Assembly (NCBI RefSeq): GCF_007671685.1 | Contig: NZ_VCNL01000003.1 | Coordinates: forward strand, 406,674-470,673 | Length of the DNA: 64,000 bases | DNA from: Halorubrum salsamenti | GTDB lineage: Archaea; Halobacteriota; Halobacteria; Halobacteriales; Haloferacaceae | Reading direction: 5' to 3' | In this document: in pieces, positions 45,853 to 54,604 of the stretch | Position numbering within the stretch: position 1 is the first letter of the stretch | Layout of the letters: each line of letters begins with the position of its first letter | Translations under genes and position numbers: made by a program | The notes under the pieces: model-generated | The model's input: only the letters and a program-made list of their open reading frames with translations | Database searches by the model: none | What the model was told of the DNA's origin: nothing

Positions 45853-47661
45853 CTACATCGACTCGGGCGCCTCGACCCCGAGCACGTCGAGCGCGTTCGC
45901 CATCGTGTGTTTCGCGGCCGCGACGAGCGCGACGCGGGCGGCCCGCAGTTCCTCGTTCTCGGCGGTCACGACCGGACACTCCCGGTAGAAGGCGTTGTAC
46001 GCGTCGGCGAACTCGCGGGTGAACGTGGCGATCGTGTGCGGCTCCAAGTCGTCCGCCGCCGACTCGATCGCGGCCGGGAAGCGGGCGACCTCGCGGAGGA
46101 GGTCGCGGGCCTCGTCCGTCTCGAAGGCCGCGGCGTCGACGTCGAGGGAGTCGACGTCGACAACCCCGTCTCCGTCCGCCGTCACGCCCGGCACCTCGAC
46201 CCCGGCGTCGGCCGCCTCGGCTAAGATTCCGCAACAGCGCGCGTGGACGTACTGGACGAACGGGGCGGACTGCCCCTCGAAGTCGAGCGCGTCGTCCCAC
46301 TCGAAGGTGATCGCCTTCGCGGGCTGTTTCGAGACGATGTCGTACCGGACCGCGCCGATCCCCACCTGGTGGGCGATGCGCTCGACGTCTTCCTCGGTGA
46401 GGTCGTCGTCGCGGATGCGGTCGTCCATCCGGCTCTCGACCGCCTCGCGGGCGCGGTCGATCGCCTCGTCGAGCAGGTCGTCGAGCATCACGCCGGTCCC
46501 CTTCCGGGTGGACATCTTCCCCTCCGGGAGGTTGACGTACGAGTAGATGACGTGGCCGAGCCGGTCGGTGTCGTTACCGAGCAGTTCGAGGGTCGCGTCG
46601 AGCTGGTCGGCCTGCAGCTTGTGGTCCTCGCCGAGCACGGTGACGGCGCGGTCGTAGTTGTCGAACTTCCACTCGTGGTGGGCCAGGTCGCGGGTGGTGT
46701 AGAGGCTTGTGTCGTCGGACCGGAGGAAGACGAGGTTCTTGTCGATACCCCAGTCGTCGAGCTCCAGCTGCCACGCGTCCTCCTCGTAGACGGCGTGGTC
46801 GGTCTCCTTGAGCCGCGCGGCGATCTCGTCGGTCGAGCCGTCGCGCATGAACCGCGTCTCCTTGACGAACTCGTCGAACTCGGCCGGGAGCCGCGCCAAA
46901 CAGTCCTTCATCCCGCCGAGGACGGTGTCGACGACCTCGCCGACGCGTTCGTACGTCTCCTCGTCGCCGGCTTCGAGGCCCTGTAGGATCGCGGCGATTT
47001 CGTCTTCCGCGGTCTCGACGGCCTCGGGGTCGGCCTCTTCCAAGTACGCGTTCCCCTTCCGGTAGTAGCGGACGAGGTCGTACTCGGCGCGGTCGCGGGC
47101 GGGCTCCTCGTCGAGGTCTGACTCGTCGAACCGCTCGTACGCCCACGTGAACACCGCCATCTGTCGGCCCGCGTCGTTGACGTAGTAGTGACGGTCCACG
47201 TCGTAGCCGGCGTACTCCATGAGGTTCGCGACCGCGTCGCCGACGATCGGGTTGCGCGCGCGGCCGACGTGGACCGGGCCGGTCGGGTTCGCGCTCGTGT
47301 GCTCGACGACGACCGAGGTGTCCCGATCGGGGAGCGCCCCGTAGCCCGCGTCGGGAGCGGCCGCGTCGAGCGTGTCGACGAGGTAGCGCTCGCCGGCGTG
47401 GAAGTTGACGTACGGGCCGGCGGTGTCGACCGCGGCCAAGTAGTCGTACCCGTCGACGGCGACCGCGTCCGCGACCGTCGCGGCCACGTTCGGGGGCGCG
47501 TCGCCGACCTCGCCCGCGAGCCGGAAGGCGACGCTGGAGGCGAGCGTCGCGTCCATGTCGTCGGGCGGGCGTTCGATGCCGAGGTCGTCGGTCGGGAGGT
47601 CCAACGCGTCGAGCGCGTCGCCGAGCGCGTCGGCCACCTCCGACCGGAACTGCCTGAACAT
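45853..47661 (-). CDS. argS: Arginyl-tRNA synthetase
   Basis: The 602-residue class I synthetase has the HIGH-like motif [14 protein letters not shown], the KMSKS-like [13 protein letters not shown], and a C-terminal DALR domain. The N-terminal extension ([13 protein letters not shown]) is the arginyl-type additional domain. It charges tRNA-Arg. Element B follows its stop codon on the same strand. Confidence 0.95.
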   Translation of the reverse strand: MFRQFRSEVADALGDALDALDLPTDDLGIERPPDDMDATLASSVAFRLAGEVGDAPPNVAATVADAVAVDGYDYLAAVDTAGPYVNFHAGERYLVDTLDAAAPDAGYGALPDRDTSVVVEHTSANPTGPVHVGRARNPIVGDAVANLMEYAGYDVDRHYYVNDAGRQMAVFTWAYERFDESDLDEEPARDRAEYDLVRYYRKGNAYLEEADPEAVETAEDEIAAILQGLEAGDEETYERVGEVVDTVLGGMKDCLARLPAEFDEFVKETRFMRDGSTDEIAARLKETDHAVYEEDAWQLELDDWGIDKNLVFLRSDDTSLYTTRDLAHHEWKFDNYDRAVTVLGEDHKLQADQLDATLELLGNDTDRLGHVIYSYVNLPEGKMSTRKGTGVMLDDLLDEAIDRAREAVESRMDDRIRDDDLTEEDVERIAHQVGIGAVRYDIVSKQPAKAITFEWDDALDFEGQSAPFVQYVHARCCGILAEAADAGVEVPGVTADGDGVVDVDSLDVDAAAFETDEARDLLREVARFPAAIESAADDLEPHTIATFTREFADAYNAFYRECPVVTAENEELRAARVALVAAAKHTMANALDVLGVEAPESM

Positions 47662-47812
47662 ACCGTTCGTTCGTCGGTCGCCGTAAAAGGCCCTTCCGAA
47701 GCGGCGACGGGGTGTGACGGGACGAGAGGCGAATGCGCTCCGGGCCTGCGTTCACGGGTGTTCGTCGTTGGAACCGGACCCGAAGCGGCGGCAGCGGTAG
47801 CCGCCGGCTGCA

Positions 47813-47833
47813 AGCGGGAGCGTCGCTCCCGCT
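47813..47833. repeat. Perfect triloop hairpin 3' of the VOC gene
   Basis: AGCGGGAGC-GTC-GCTCCCGCT forms a 9-bp stem with a 3-nt loop, 20 bp beyond the stop of the gene at 47852. It has the same geometry as the hairpins of element A. Confidence 0.6.
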
Positions 47834-47851
47834 CCGCCTCCCGCGAGCGCC

Positions 47852-48379
47852 TCAGGCCGAATACGTGCGGTCCGGATCGGGCATCGCATCGAGGTTCGCC
47901 GCAGTCTCGAAGATGACTCCATTGAGTTCGTCCGCCGTGTCGAAATACCAGAATGAGACGCCGTCGTCCGTATCTTCGGGGCCGAACGTCCCGCTCTGAA
48001 TGACGCCCATGTCGGCCGCTTCGAATTGTTCGATAACTGCCTCGTCGTCCTCGAAGGCGAAACAGCCGATGTGATGGAGCCCTTCCCCGTGAGCCGACAG
48101 GTGTTCGGTGTAGATGCTCTCCCCCTCCAAGGGTTCGATGAGTTCGAGCATCGTTCCGCCGACGTCCGTGATTGCTAGGGCCATCGAATAGTCGTGTGGT
48201 TCGCCGTGATAGGTCCGGTCTGTCAGCCGTGGCGGCTCGAATCGATAGACCTCCCACTGGTCCACGCCGAGGATGCCGGCAAATCGGTTCATCCCATCGT
48301 CCAGATCTTCGACGACGAACGCGACCTGGGTTATTTCGGGTATCGTCACATCTAGTTGTGGAATGTTCTCTGGGATCAT
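47852..48379 (-). CDS. VOC-family (glyoxalase/dioxygenase fold) protein
   Basis: This 175-residue protein has paired VOC motifs: TQVAFVVEDLDDGMNRFAGI (near residue 17), MLELIEPLEGESIYTEHLSA and GLHHIGCFAFEDDEAV in the middle, and NGVIFETAAN at the end. Substrate unknown. Third-codon G/C and overall composition look lower than in its neighbours, suggesting acquisition by transfer. A TATA box (TTTATAAG, 48406-48413) is centred about 30 nt before the ATG, consistent with a leaderless mRNA. Confidence 0.8.
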   Translation of the reverse strand: MIPENIPQLDVTIPEITQVAFVVEDLDDGMNRFAGILGVDQWEVYRFEPPRLTDRTYHGEPHDYSMALAITDVGGTMLELIEPLEGESIYTEHLSAHGEGLHHIGCFAFEDDEAVIEQFEAADMGVIQSGTFGPEDTDDGVSFWYFDTADELNGVIFETAANLDAMPDPDRTYSA

Positions 48380-48405
48380 ATGTTAGAATAGTAACACGGA
48401 TCGCC

Positions 48406-48413
48406 CTTATAAA
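48406..48413 (-). promoter_or_regulatory. Promoter of the VOC gene
   Basis: Reading the minus strand, TTTATAAG is centred about 30 nt before the ATG at 48379. Confidence 0.55.
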
Positions 48414-48493
48414 TTTGGGAGCGCCATATCCGCTCTTCGAGGCGTGTCAGGTCGTCCGGCGGCCGTCGCCCGTTGTCCGGCGAACGGCGTCTA

Positions 48494-49426
48494 TTATTCG
48501 ACGATCTCGTCGATCAGCTCGCTGGCGCTCCGCCGGACTGCCGCGTCGCTCTCGATCGACGGCTCCCAGCCGAGGTCGACGAGCCGCTCGATCGACAGGC
48601 GCATCTTGGGCACGTCGCCGGTCCAGCCGCGGTCGCCGCCGGTGTACGCGTACTCGGGATCGACGCCCAGCTCGTCGCTGACGATGTCGGCGATGTCCGT
48701 GACCGACGTGGTGGTCCGCGTCCCGAGGTTGTACACGTTCAGGTCGTCGTCCGCGTGCTCGACGACGTGCTGGATGGCGTCGACGCACTCGGAGACGTGC
48801 ATGTACGACTTCTCCTGTCGCCCGTCGCCGAGGATCTCGAGTTCGCTCGGGTCGTCGTCGAGCTTCTGGATGAAGTCGGGGATCACGTTCCCGCGCTGGT
48901 GGGGCCCGACGATGTTCGCGAAGCGGAACACCCACGACCGGACGCCGTACGAGTGGGCGTGCGTCGAGATCAGCGCCTCGTCGGCGAGCTTCGAGGAGCC
49001 GTAGATGGAGATGGGTTCTAAGGGCCCGTAATCCTCCGGCGTCGGGCGGGGCGCCTCGCCGTACACCGTCGAGGAGGAGGTGAACGCGAGCCGGTCGACG
49101 CCGACCTCGTGCATCCGATCTAAGACGTTGTACGTCATCGCCGTGTTGGCCTCGAACAGCTCCCGGTCGTCGCCGTAGTTCGTGTCGGTGTACGCGGCGA
49201 AGTGGAAGACGATGTCGAGGTCGTCCGTCACCGCCTCTGCGACGTCGTCGGGGTCGGTGAGGTCGGCCCGGACGAACTCGACGCCGCTGGGGACGCGCTC
49301 GCGGTCCCCCTTCGAGAGGTCGTCGGCCACGCGGACGGTCGCGCCGCGGTCGCGGAGCCGCGCGGCGAGGTGGCTCCCGACGAGCCCCGCGCCGCCGGTG
49401 ACGAGTACGGACGAGTCATCGAGCAT
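48494..49426 (-). CDS. NAD-dependent sugar epimerase/dehydratase (UDP-glucose 4-epimerase-like)
   Basis: The 310-residue extended SDR starts with VLVTGGAGLVGSHLAARLRD and contains FTSSSTVYGEAPR and the catalytic YGSSKLADE (YxxxK) motif. It likely interconverts or dehydrates UDP-sugars, which could feed the glycosyltransferases further downstream. The ATG at 49426 is preferred over an upstream GTG at 49444. No iron-box is seen before it. Confidence 0.85.
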   Translation of the reverse strand: MLDDSSVLVTGGAGLVGSHLAARLRDRGATVRVADDLSKGDRERVPSGVEFVRADLTDPDDVAEAVTDDLDIVFHFAAYTDTNYGDDRELFEANTAMTYNVLDRMHEVGVDRLAFTSSSTVYGEAPRPTPEDYGPLEPISIYGSSKLADEALISTHAHSYGVRSWVFRFANIVGPHQRGNVIPDFIQKLDDDPSELEILGDGRQEKSYMHVSECVDAIQHVVEHADDDLNVYNLGTRTTTSVTDIADIVSDELGVDPEYAYTGGDRGWTGDVPKMRLSIERLVDLGWEPSIESDAAVRRSASELIDEIVE

Positions 49427-49510
49427 ACGCGCGAGTCGTGTCACGCCGGTAAGTACGCGTCGGTCGATCCGCGTCGGCGATCGCGTCGCTCCCGCAGATC
49501 CGCTCCCCGC

Positions 49511-51121
49511 TCAGATCCCCTCTCTGCCGCCCTCCTGCGCGAGGATGACGACCATCGAGAGCCCGGAGATGACGAGCAGGATGAGGGTCGGAACGACGGC
49601 GTACTGGTACAGCGCCGTCTCCTGGGCGCGCCAGATCTGTGTGACAATCGTCTCGAAGCCGGAGGGGCGGAGGATGAGCGTGACGGGGAGTTCCTTCATC
49701 GTCGTGAGGAAGACGAGGGCGGCGCCGGCGACGATTCCCGACCGAGTGAGCGGGAACGTCACGCGTCGGAACGCTCCCATCGATGACTCGCCGAGGGTCC
49801 GACCGGCCTCGACGAGCTTGGGGTCGACCCCGAGAATCGCGGTCCGCGTCGAGCCGACGACCTGCGGCAGGAATCGGACGACGTACGCGAACACCAGCAG
49901 GGGGAGCGTCTGGTAGAGCCACGGGAGATAGCTCGAGCCGAAATAAACCAACGCGAGCGCCAACACGATGCCGGGGACGGCGAAGCCGACGTAGGTCGAC
50001 CGCTCGAACAGCGTTGACAGCGGGGTGTCGTGGTTCGCGGCGAAGTACGCGACGGGGATCGCCGCCAGCGCGGCGGCGACCGCTGCCGCCGCGGCGACCG
50101 ACACCGAGTTGACCACCTGAATCGGTTCGAACGCCATCGAGGGGCGCCGACCCACCTCGGATCGGAGGAGCCACAGAAGCAGGATCCAGAGCGGGACGAC
50201 GAGCGAGACTCCCGCCACTGACGCGGGCAGGAGCGTGGCCGGCCACCGCCACCGACCGAGGCTGACGAGGCGGTCGGTGGTGCCCGCGTCGTCCCCCGGC
50301 GCGTCCCGGTTCGACCGGACCAGCCACTCCAGCGCGAGCACGACGAGCACGACCGCGAGCAGTTGGAGGGAGAGCAGCGCGGCGTAGTCGCGACCGAACG
50401 CGTTGTACTCGACGTAGATCTGCCGGGTGAACACCGGGAGACGCATGATCGACGGCGTGCCGAAGTCGGAGACCGCGTACAGCGCCGCCAGCAGCGATCC
50501 GGCGGCTATCGCCGGCCGGATGACGGGGAGCGTCACCCGCCGGAACGCCTCGAGTCGACCGTGATTCAGCGTCCGGGCCGCCTCGATCAGCGTCGTGTCG
50601 AATGAGAGGAGCGCGGCGCGGGTGGTCAGGTAGACGTACGGGTACGTGTACAGCGTGATCACGAGGATCGCACCCGGGAGCCCGTACACGTCCGGAAACC
50701 GTTCGATCCCCAGCGGCGAGAGCACGTCGTGGAACTCCCCCTGTGGACCGAAGGCGGAGACGAACGCGAACGCGCCGACGTAGCTCGGCACGACCAGCGG
50801 GAGGGCGGCGACGATCGACCAGAACCGGCGGAATGGAAGGTCGGTCCGAGCCGTGAGGTACGCCAACGGAACGCCGAGCAGGATCGAGAAGGCCGTTACG
50901 CCGCCCATAAGCAGGAGGCTGTTTGCCAAGATATCGGCGGTCGCGGCGCTAAAGAGCAGCTCCATCGCCCGCGCTCGCTCGACGGTGACGGCCTCGATCA
51001 CCAGCCACGCGAGCGGGAACACCATCGTCGCGGCGATGGCCGCGGACAGCAGGGTCAACCCGAGCGGAAGGCGGTCGTCGCCGTCGGTCAGGAAATCGCG
51101 GATCCGGCGTGTCAAGCTCAT
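49511..51121 (-). CDS. Iron(III)-type ABC transporter permease, two-domain fusion
   Basis: The 536-residue membrane protein consists of two BPD-type permease domains in tandem, each with about six helices. EAA-like loops are present: LIEAARTLNHGRLEAFRRVT in the first half and LVEAGRTLGESSMGAFRRVT in the second. The FbpB/SfuB layout fits a ferric-iron uptake permease. Start ATG at 51121 is preferred. It diverges from the dehydrogenase genes with an iron-box in between (51214-51229). I see no ABC ATPase gene in the window. Confidence 0.85.
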   Translation of the reverse strand: MSLTRRIRDFLTDGDDRLPLGLTLLSAAIAATMVFPLAWLVIEAVTVERARAMELLFSAATADILANSLLLMGGVTAFSILLGVPLAYLTARTDLPFRRFWSIVAALPLVVPSYVGAFAFVSAFGPQGEFHDVLSPLGIERFPDVYGLPGAILVITLYTYPYVYLTTRAALLSFDTTLIEAARTLNHGRLEAFRRVTLPVIRPAIAAGSLLAALYAVSDFGTPSIMRLPVFTRQIYVEYNAFGRDYAALLSLQLLAVVLVVLALEWLVRSNRDAPGDDAGTTDRLVSLGRWRWPATLLPASVAGVSLVVPLWILLLWLLRSEVGRRPSMAFEPIQVVNSVSVAAAAAVAAALAAIPVAYFAANHDTPLSTLFERSTYVGFAVPGIVLALALVYFGSSYLPWLYQTLPLLVFAYVVRFLPQVVGSTRTAILGVDPKLVEAGRTLGESSMGAFRRVTFPLTRSGIVAGAALVFLTTMKELPVTLILRPSGFETIVTQIWRAQETALYQYAVVPTLILLVISGLSMVVILAQEGGREGI

Positions 51122-51203
51122 GGTCCGAGAGGCGAGGTACGTTTCGGAGGGAGGTGGCACCGACCGTTAGCAGTTCCGATCCGGTCGTCGATCGGGTCCG
51201 ACG

Positions 51204-51212
51204 GATATAATA
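51204..51212 (+). promoter_or_regulatory. TATA box of the dehydrogenase operon
   Basis: GATATAATA is about 28 nt before the ATG at 51236. It is nearly symmetric and could also serve the divergent permease gene. Confidence 0.5.
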
Positions 51213-51213
51213 G

Positions 51214-51229
51214 TTTAGGGAGACCTAAA
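51214..51229. promoter_or_regulatory. DtxR/IdeR-type operator (iron box 1)
   Basis: TTTAGG-GAGA-CCTAAA is a perfect 6+6 palindrome. It lies between a TATA box and the ATG at 51236, covering the expected transcription start, and on the other side it sits upstream of the permease gene. Confidence 0.7.
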
Positions 51230-51235
51230 TCGAGC

Positions 51236-51799
51236 ATGGAACTGACGCGGCGCGACGCGGCGGCCGCGCTGGCCGCCGTCGGCGCGACCGGTGGGGTCGC
51301 CCTCACGGCTCGACGCGCGGGCGACGATCCGGACAACGCCGGCGGCGCGGCCGACGGCGAAGGAGGGGGCGACGTGCCCCCCAACGAGGAGTCGGTCCGC
51401 ACGTCGATGGCCGCGGTTGCGGCGGTCATTTACCCGAGCGAGGTCGACGGCGTCGAGGCGTTCGTCGACCGCTTCCTCGACGGGCGGCTCGACGGGTCGA
51501 CGCACGCCGACGGGCTTCGCTCGGCGGTCGATGAGCTCGACGACGCGGCCCGCTCGTGGCACGGCTCGCCGGTCGCGGACCTCCCCGAGAGCGACCGCGA
51601 TAGATTCCTCCGAGAGATTGGCGCCGACACAGCGGAGGAGGACCCGGACGGGACGCTTGCAGAGCGGGTGCGCTACTACGTCGTCAACGAGCTCCTGCTC
51701 GCGCTGTACGCCTCGCCGACCGGCGGCGAACTGGTCGGACTGGAGAACCCGCAGGGACACCCCGGCGGGGCCGAGAGCTACCAGCGGGGGCCGCGATGA
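51236..51799 (+). CDS. Gluconate 2-dehydrogenase subunit 3-like protein, Tat-exported
   Basis: The 187-residue protein begins with a twin-arginine signal (MELTRRDAAAALAAVGATGG) and continues with the subunit-3 helical domain (MAAVAAVIYPSEVDGVEAFV, YYVVNELLLALYASPTGGEL). In gluconate and related dehydrogenases this subunit carries the GMC flavoprotein out of the cell. The GMC gene overlaps by 4 bp. An iron box precedes it. Confidence 0.85.
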   Translation: MELTRRDAAAALAAVGATGGVALTARRAGDDPDNAGGAADGEGGGDVPPNEESVRTSMAAVAAVIYPSEVDGVEAFVDRFLDGRLDGSTHADGLRSAVDELDDAARSWHGSPVADLPESDRDRFLREIGADTAEEDPDGTLAERVRYYVVNELLLALYASPTGGELVGLENPQGHPGGAESYQRGPR

Positions 51800-53403
51800 G
51801 CGCGGGGGACGCGGTCCGCGATGTCGACCGGTCCCCCGTCCCGAACGCGGACGTCTGCGTGGTGGGCGCCGGTCCCGCGGGCGCGCTCGTCGCGGACCGG
51901 CTTGCCAGTGATTACGAGGTAGCCGTCCTCGACGCCGGACCCCGGTTCGATCCCGTAGACCGGCTCGCGCGACAGGAGCGATCGATCCGCCCGAGCTACG
52001 ACCGCCCCGACGTGTGGGACGTTGGCGGCGAGCGCGACGCCCACGCGAACTCCGGCGAGTGGTTCTACCCGCTGAACCACGCCCGCGTCAAGGGGGTCGG
52101 AGGGTCGACCCTCCACTGGCAGGGGATGGTGATGCGGCTCCACGAGGACGACTTCGCGTCCGGGACCGAGCGCGGAGTGGGCCCGGACTGGCCGATCGAC
52201 TACGCCGACCTCCGGCCGTACTACGCCGAGGCCGAGCGCGAACTCGGCGTCGCGGGCGCGTCGGACAATCCCTACGCGCCGCCGCGCGAGGAGCCGCACC
52301 CGATGCCGGCGTTCGAGCCCTCCTACAGCGACTCGCTGTTCGCCGAGGCGTGCGAGGAGCTCGGGATCGACATGCACTCGGTGCCGAACGCGCGCAACTC
52401 CGAGCCGTACGACGGCCGGTCCGCCTGCGTCGGCTACGGCACCTGCCAGCCCGTCTGTCCGGCCGGGGCGAAGTACGACGCGACGGTCCACGTCGAGCGC
52501 GCGGAGGGAAAGGGAGCGGCCGTCATCGACCGCGCACCCGTCCAGCGGCTCGAACACGACGCCGACCGCGTCACCGCCGCGGTGTACGCGACGCCCGACG
52601 GGACCGAACACCGGCAGACCGCCGACGCCTTCGTCGTCGCCTGCGGCGGCGTGGAGACGCCGCGGCTCCTGCTGCTCTCCGAATCGGACGCGTACCCCGA
52701 CGGCCTCGCCAACTCCAGCGGGACGGTCGGGAAGTTCTTCATGGACCACTTGTTCGCGGGCGTCGGCGGCACCCTCGACGAGCCGACCCGCCAGAACCAC
52801 GTCGGGTTCTACACCAGCGCGTGCGACCAGTTCTACGACGAGGCCGACGAGGAGGTCGGCCCGTTCAAGCTGGAGTTCTTCAACTACGCCGGCCCCTCAC
52901 CCGTCGAGGAGGCGCTGACCGGCGACGACTGGGGCGACGAGTTGCTGGATCGGCTCCGCGACGGCTACGGCACCCACGTGGCGATGGGCGGGCTGGTCGA
53001 ACAGCTCCCGCGATCGGACAGCTACGTGACTCTCGACGACGAGCGCACCGACGACCGCGGCAATCCCGTCCCCGAGGTCCACTGGAACGTCGGCGATCGG
53101 GCGCTCCGAACGATCGAGCGCGCCAACGAGATCCAGCGGGAGGTGCTGGAGGAACTCGGCGCCGATATCGAGTGGGTCGCCGGCCCCGACGCGACCGGCC
53201 CCGCCTACCACCACATGGGGACGACCCGGATGAGCGCAGATCCCGCCGCGGGCGTGGTCGACGCCGACTGCCGGACCCACGACCTCGACAACTGCTGGAT
53301 CGCCTCCAGCAGCGTCTTCCCCACGGGCGGCGCGATGAACCCCACGCTGACGATCGCCGCGCTCGCGCTGCGCGTCGCCGACGACGTCGAGCGCCGGCTC
53401 TGA
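51796..53403 (+). CDS. GMC-family FAD oxidoreductase (gluconate dehydrogenase-like large subunit)
   Basis: The 535-residue flavoprotein has the ADP-binding motif VCVVGAGPAGALVADRL at residues about 19-35. The cysteine-rich motif CVGYGTCQPVCPAGAK is typical of membrane gluconate/sorbitol-type dehydrogenases. The C-terminal active-site region is YHHMGTTRMS and SSVFPTGGAMNPTLTIAALA. It oxidises sugars or sugar acids at the cell surface, but the substrate is unknown. It is translationally coupled to the Tat-signal subunit. The usual cytochrome c subunit is missing here. Confidence 0.88.
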   Translation: MSAGDAVRDVDRSPVPNADVCVVGAGPAGALVADRLASDYEVAVLDAGPRFDPVDRLARQERSIRPSYDRPDVWDVGGERDAHANSGEWFYPLNHARVKGVGGSTLHWQGMVMRLHEDDFASGTERGVGPDWPIDYADLRPYYAEAERELGVAGASDNPYAPPREEPHPMPAFEPSYSDSLFAEACEELGIDMHSVPNARNSEPYDGRSACVGYGTCQPVCPAGAKYDATVHVERAEGKGAAVIDRAPVQRLEHDADRVTAAVYATPDGTEHRQTADAFVVACGGVETPRLLLLSESDAYPDGLANSSGTVGKFFMDHLFAGVGGTLDEPTRQNHVGFYTSACDQFYDEADEEVGPFKLEFFNYAGPSPVEEALTGDDWGDELLDRLRDGYGTHVAMGGLVEQLPRSDSYVTLDDERTDDRGNPVPEVHWNVGDRALRTIERANEIQREVLEELGADIEWVAGPDATGPAYHHMGTTRMSADPAAGVVDADCRTHDLDNCWIASSSVFPTGGAMNPTLTIAALALRVADDVERRL

Positions 53404-53409
53404 CTCTAT

Positions 53410-53425
53410 TTTAGGCAAACCTAAA
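53410..53425. promoter_or_regulatory. DtxR/IdeR-type operator (iron box 2)
   Basis: TTTAGG-CAAA-CCTAAA (extended TTTTAGG...CCTAAAA) lies 9 bp before the GTG at 53435 of the GT2 gene. Confidence 0.7.
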
Positions 53426-53434
53426 AACTCAAGT

Positions 53435-54274
53435 GTGTGGAGCGGTCTGTTCGAGGTAATGACCGGGTCACTCACCGCGAACGGATCGGCCGAGGAGGTC
53501 GACGAGACGAGGAACGGCGCATCGACAGCGACCGACGGCGACGCGACAACCGTCGACGGCGACCACGTCGACGGCGAGCGCGACGGAGAACACTACACCT
53601 TCGACGACCTGAGCGTCGTCATGGGGACGTACAACGAGGAGGAGGCGATCGGGACCGTCCTCGACGACATCGAGCGCGTCACGGACGGGCGCGCCGAGGT
53701 CGTCTGCGTCGACGGCTCCTCGGACCGGACTCCGGAGATCGCCCGCGAGCGCGGCGCGACCGTGATCGAGCAGGAGCCGCAGGGGTACGGCGTCGCCGTT
53801 CGGGAGGCCGTCCTGACGCCCGACCGCCCGGTCGTCGTCACGACCGACTGCGACGACACTTATCCGATGGACCGGCTCCCCGACTTCCTCGAGGCGGTCA
53901 ACGACGGCGCCGACGTGGTCAGCGGCGACCGGCTCTACCACGGCGCGAAGTCCATGCCGGCGTTCAACCGGTTCGGAAACAAGGCGTTCGCGGCGCTCGC
54001 GTCCCTCCTGATGGGCGAGCGCGTTCACGACACCACGACCGGGATGCGCGCGTACCGCCGCGAGGTCGTGCAGGACGTCGGATGGACCGAGAACACCGGG
54101 CTCTCCGCAGAGCTGCTGATCCGTCCCCTGATGCGCGGCTACGACGTGCGCGAGGAGCCGATCGAGTACGCCGAGCGACTGGGCGAGACGAAGCTCGACC
54201 CGATCGAAGGGGGTGCCGCCATCGCGAAGTCGATCGTGACCGTCTGCCTCGAAGAGCGGCTCCGACGGTTCTGA
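53435..54274 (+). CDS. Family 2 glycosyltransferase (polyprenyl-phosphate sugar synthase-like)
   Basis: The protein has 271 to 279 residues. GT-A motifs are LSVVMGTYNEEEAIGTVLDD near residue 58, VVTTDCDDTYPMDRLPDFLE near 125 (DxD-like) and GERVHDTTTGMRAYRREV near 190. It resembles dolichyl-phosphate hexose synthases that make lipid-linked sugar donors for membrane glycosyltransferases. The leaderless GTG at 53435 fits the iron-box/TATA spacing; the ATG at 53459 is an alternative. Confidence 0.82.
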   Translation: MWSGLFEVMTGSLTANGSAEEVDETRNGASTATDGDATTVDGDHVDGERDGEHYTFDDLSVVMGTYNEEEAIGTVLDDIERVTDGRAEVVCVDGSSDRTPEIARERGATVIEQEPQGYGVAVREAVLTPDRPVVVTTDCDDTYPMDRLPDFLEAVNDGADVVSGDRLYHGAKSMPAFNRFGNKAFAALASLLMGERVHDTTTGMRAYRREVVQDVGWTENTGLSAELLIRPLMRGYDVREEPIEYAERLGETKLDPIEGGAAIAKSIVTVCLEERLRRF

Positions 54275-54334
54275 GGGCTGAACGGGGCCTCAGAGGCGAG
54301 AGGGTTTTTTACAGTACCACGGACTGCCGGCGCC

Positions 54335-54600
54335 GACTATTTATAAATAAACGAGGCGGTGGCGCGCCCCGGTGAGCGGCCGATAGGCCGCGAACCGCCG
54401 GTGCGAGGGAGTCGCTGGCGGCTAACGCCGCCAGCGACGAGGCTGGGGAGGCGTGAGGCTGTGCGGTGCGGACGGGTGGGACTCAAAGGGGCAGTCGCCG
54501 GCGCTACGCGCCGGCTGCCAGAGGTGCGCGAGTCCTCGCGGCTGGGGCTTTGGAGGTGTTCACCGCGGATCCACGTTCAACTGCTTATAAACAACCGCCA
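54335..54600 (-). repeat. Intergenic element, long copy C of the dispersed family
   Basis: The 330-bp gap between the GT2 and GT-C genes holds the full element. It has a left TATA (TTATAA 54341-54346), the left end GCGGTGGCGCGCCCC, and a 6-bp stem (54376-54391). A 12-bp stem (54411-54438) lies inside GCGAGGGAGTCG...CGAGGCTGGGGAGGCG (shared with D), and an 8-bp triloop hairpin follows (54497-54515). The conserved module is at 54534-54592, with TTATAA at 54585, exactly 51 bp from the module start. It follows the 54605 stop codon on the minus strand. Confidence 0.7.
54585..54590 (-). promoter_or_regulatory. TATA box of intergenic element C
   Basis: TTATAA on the minus strand lies within 20 bp of the stop codon of the gene ending at 54605. 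A transcript would start near 54560 at GGTGAACACC. Confidence 0.45.
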
Positions 54601-54604
54601 ACGC

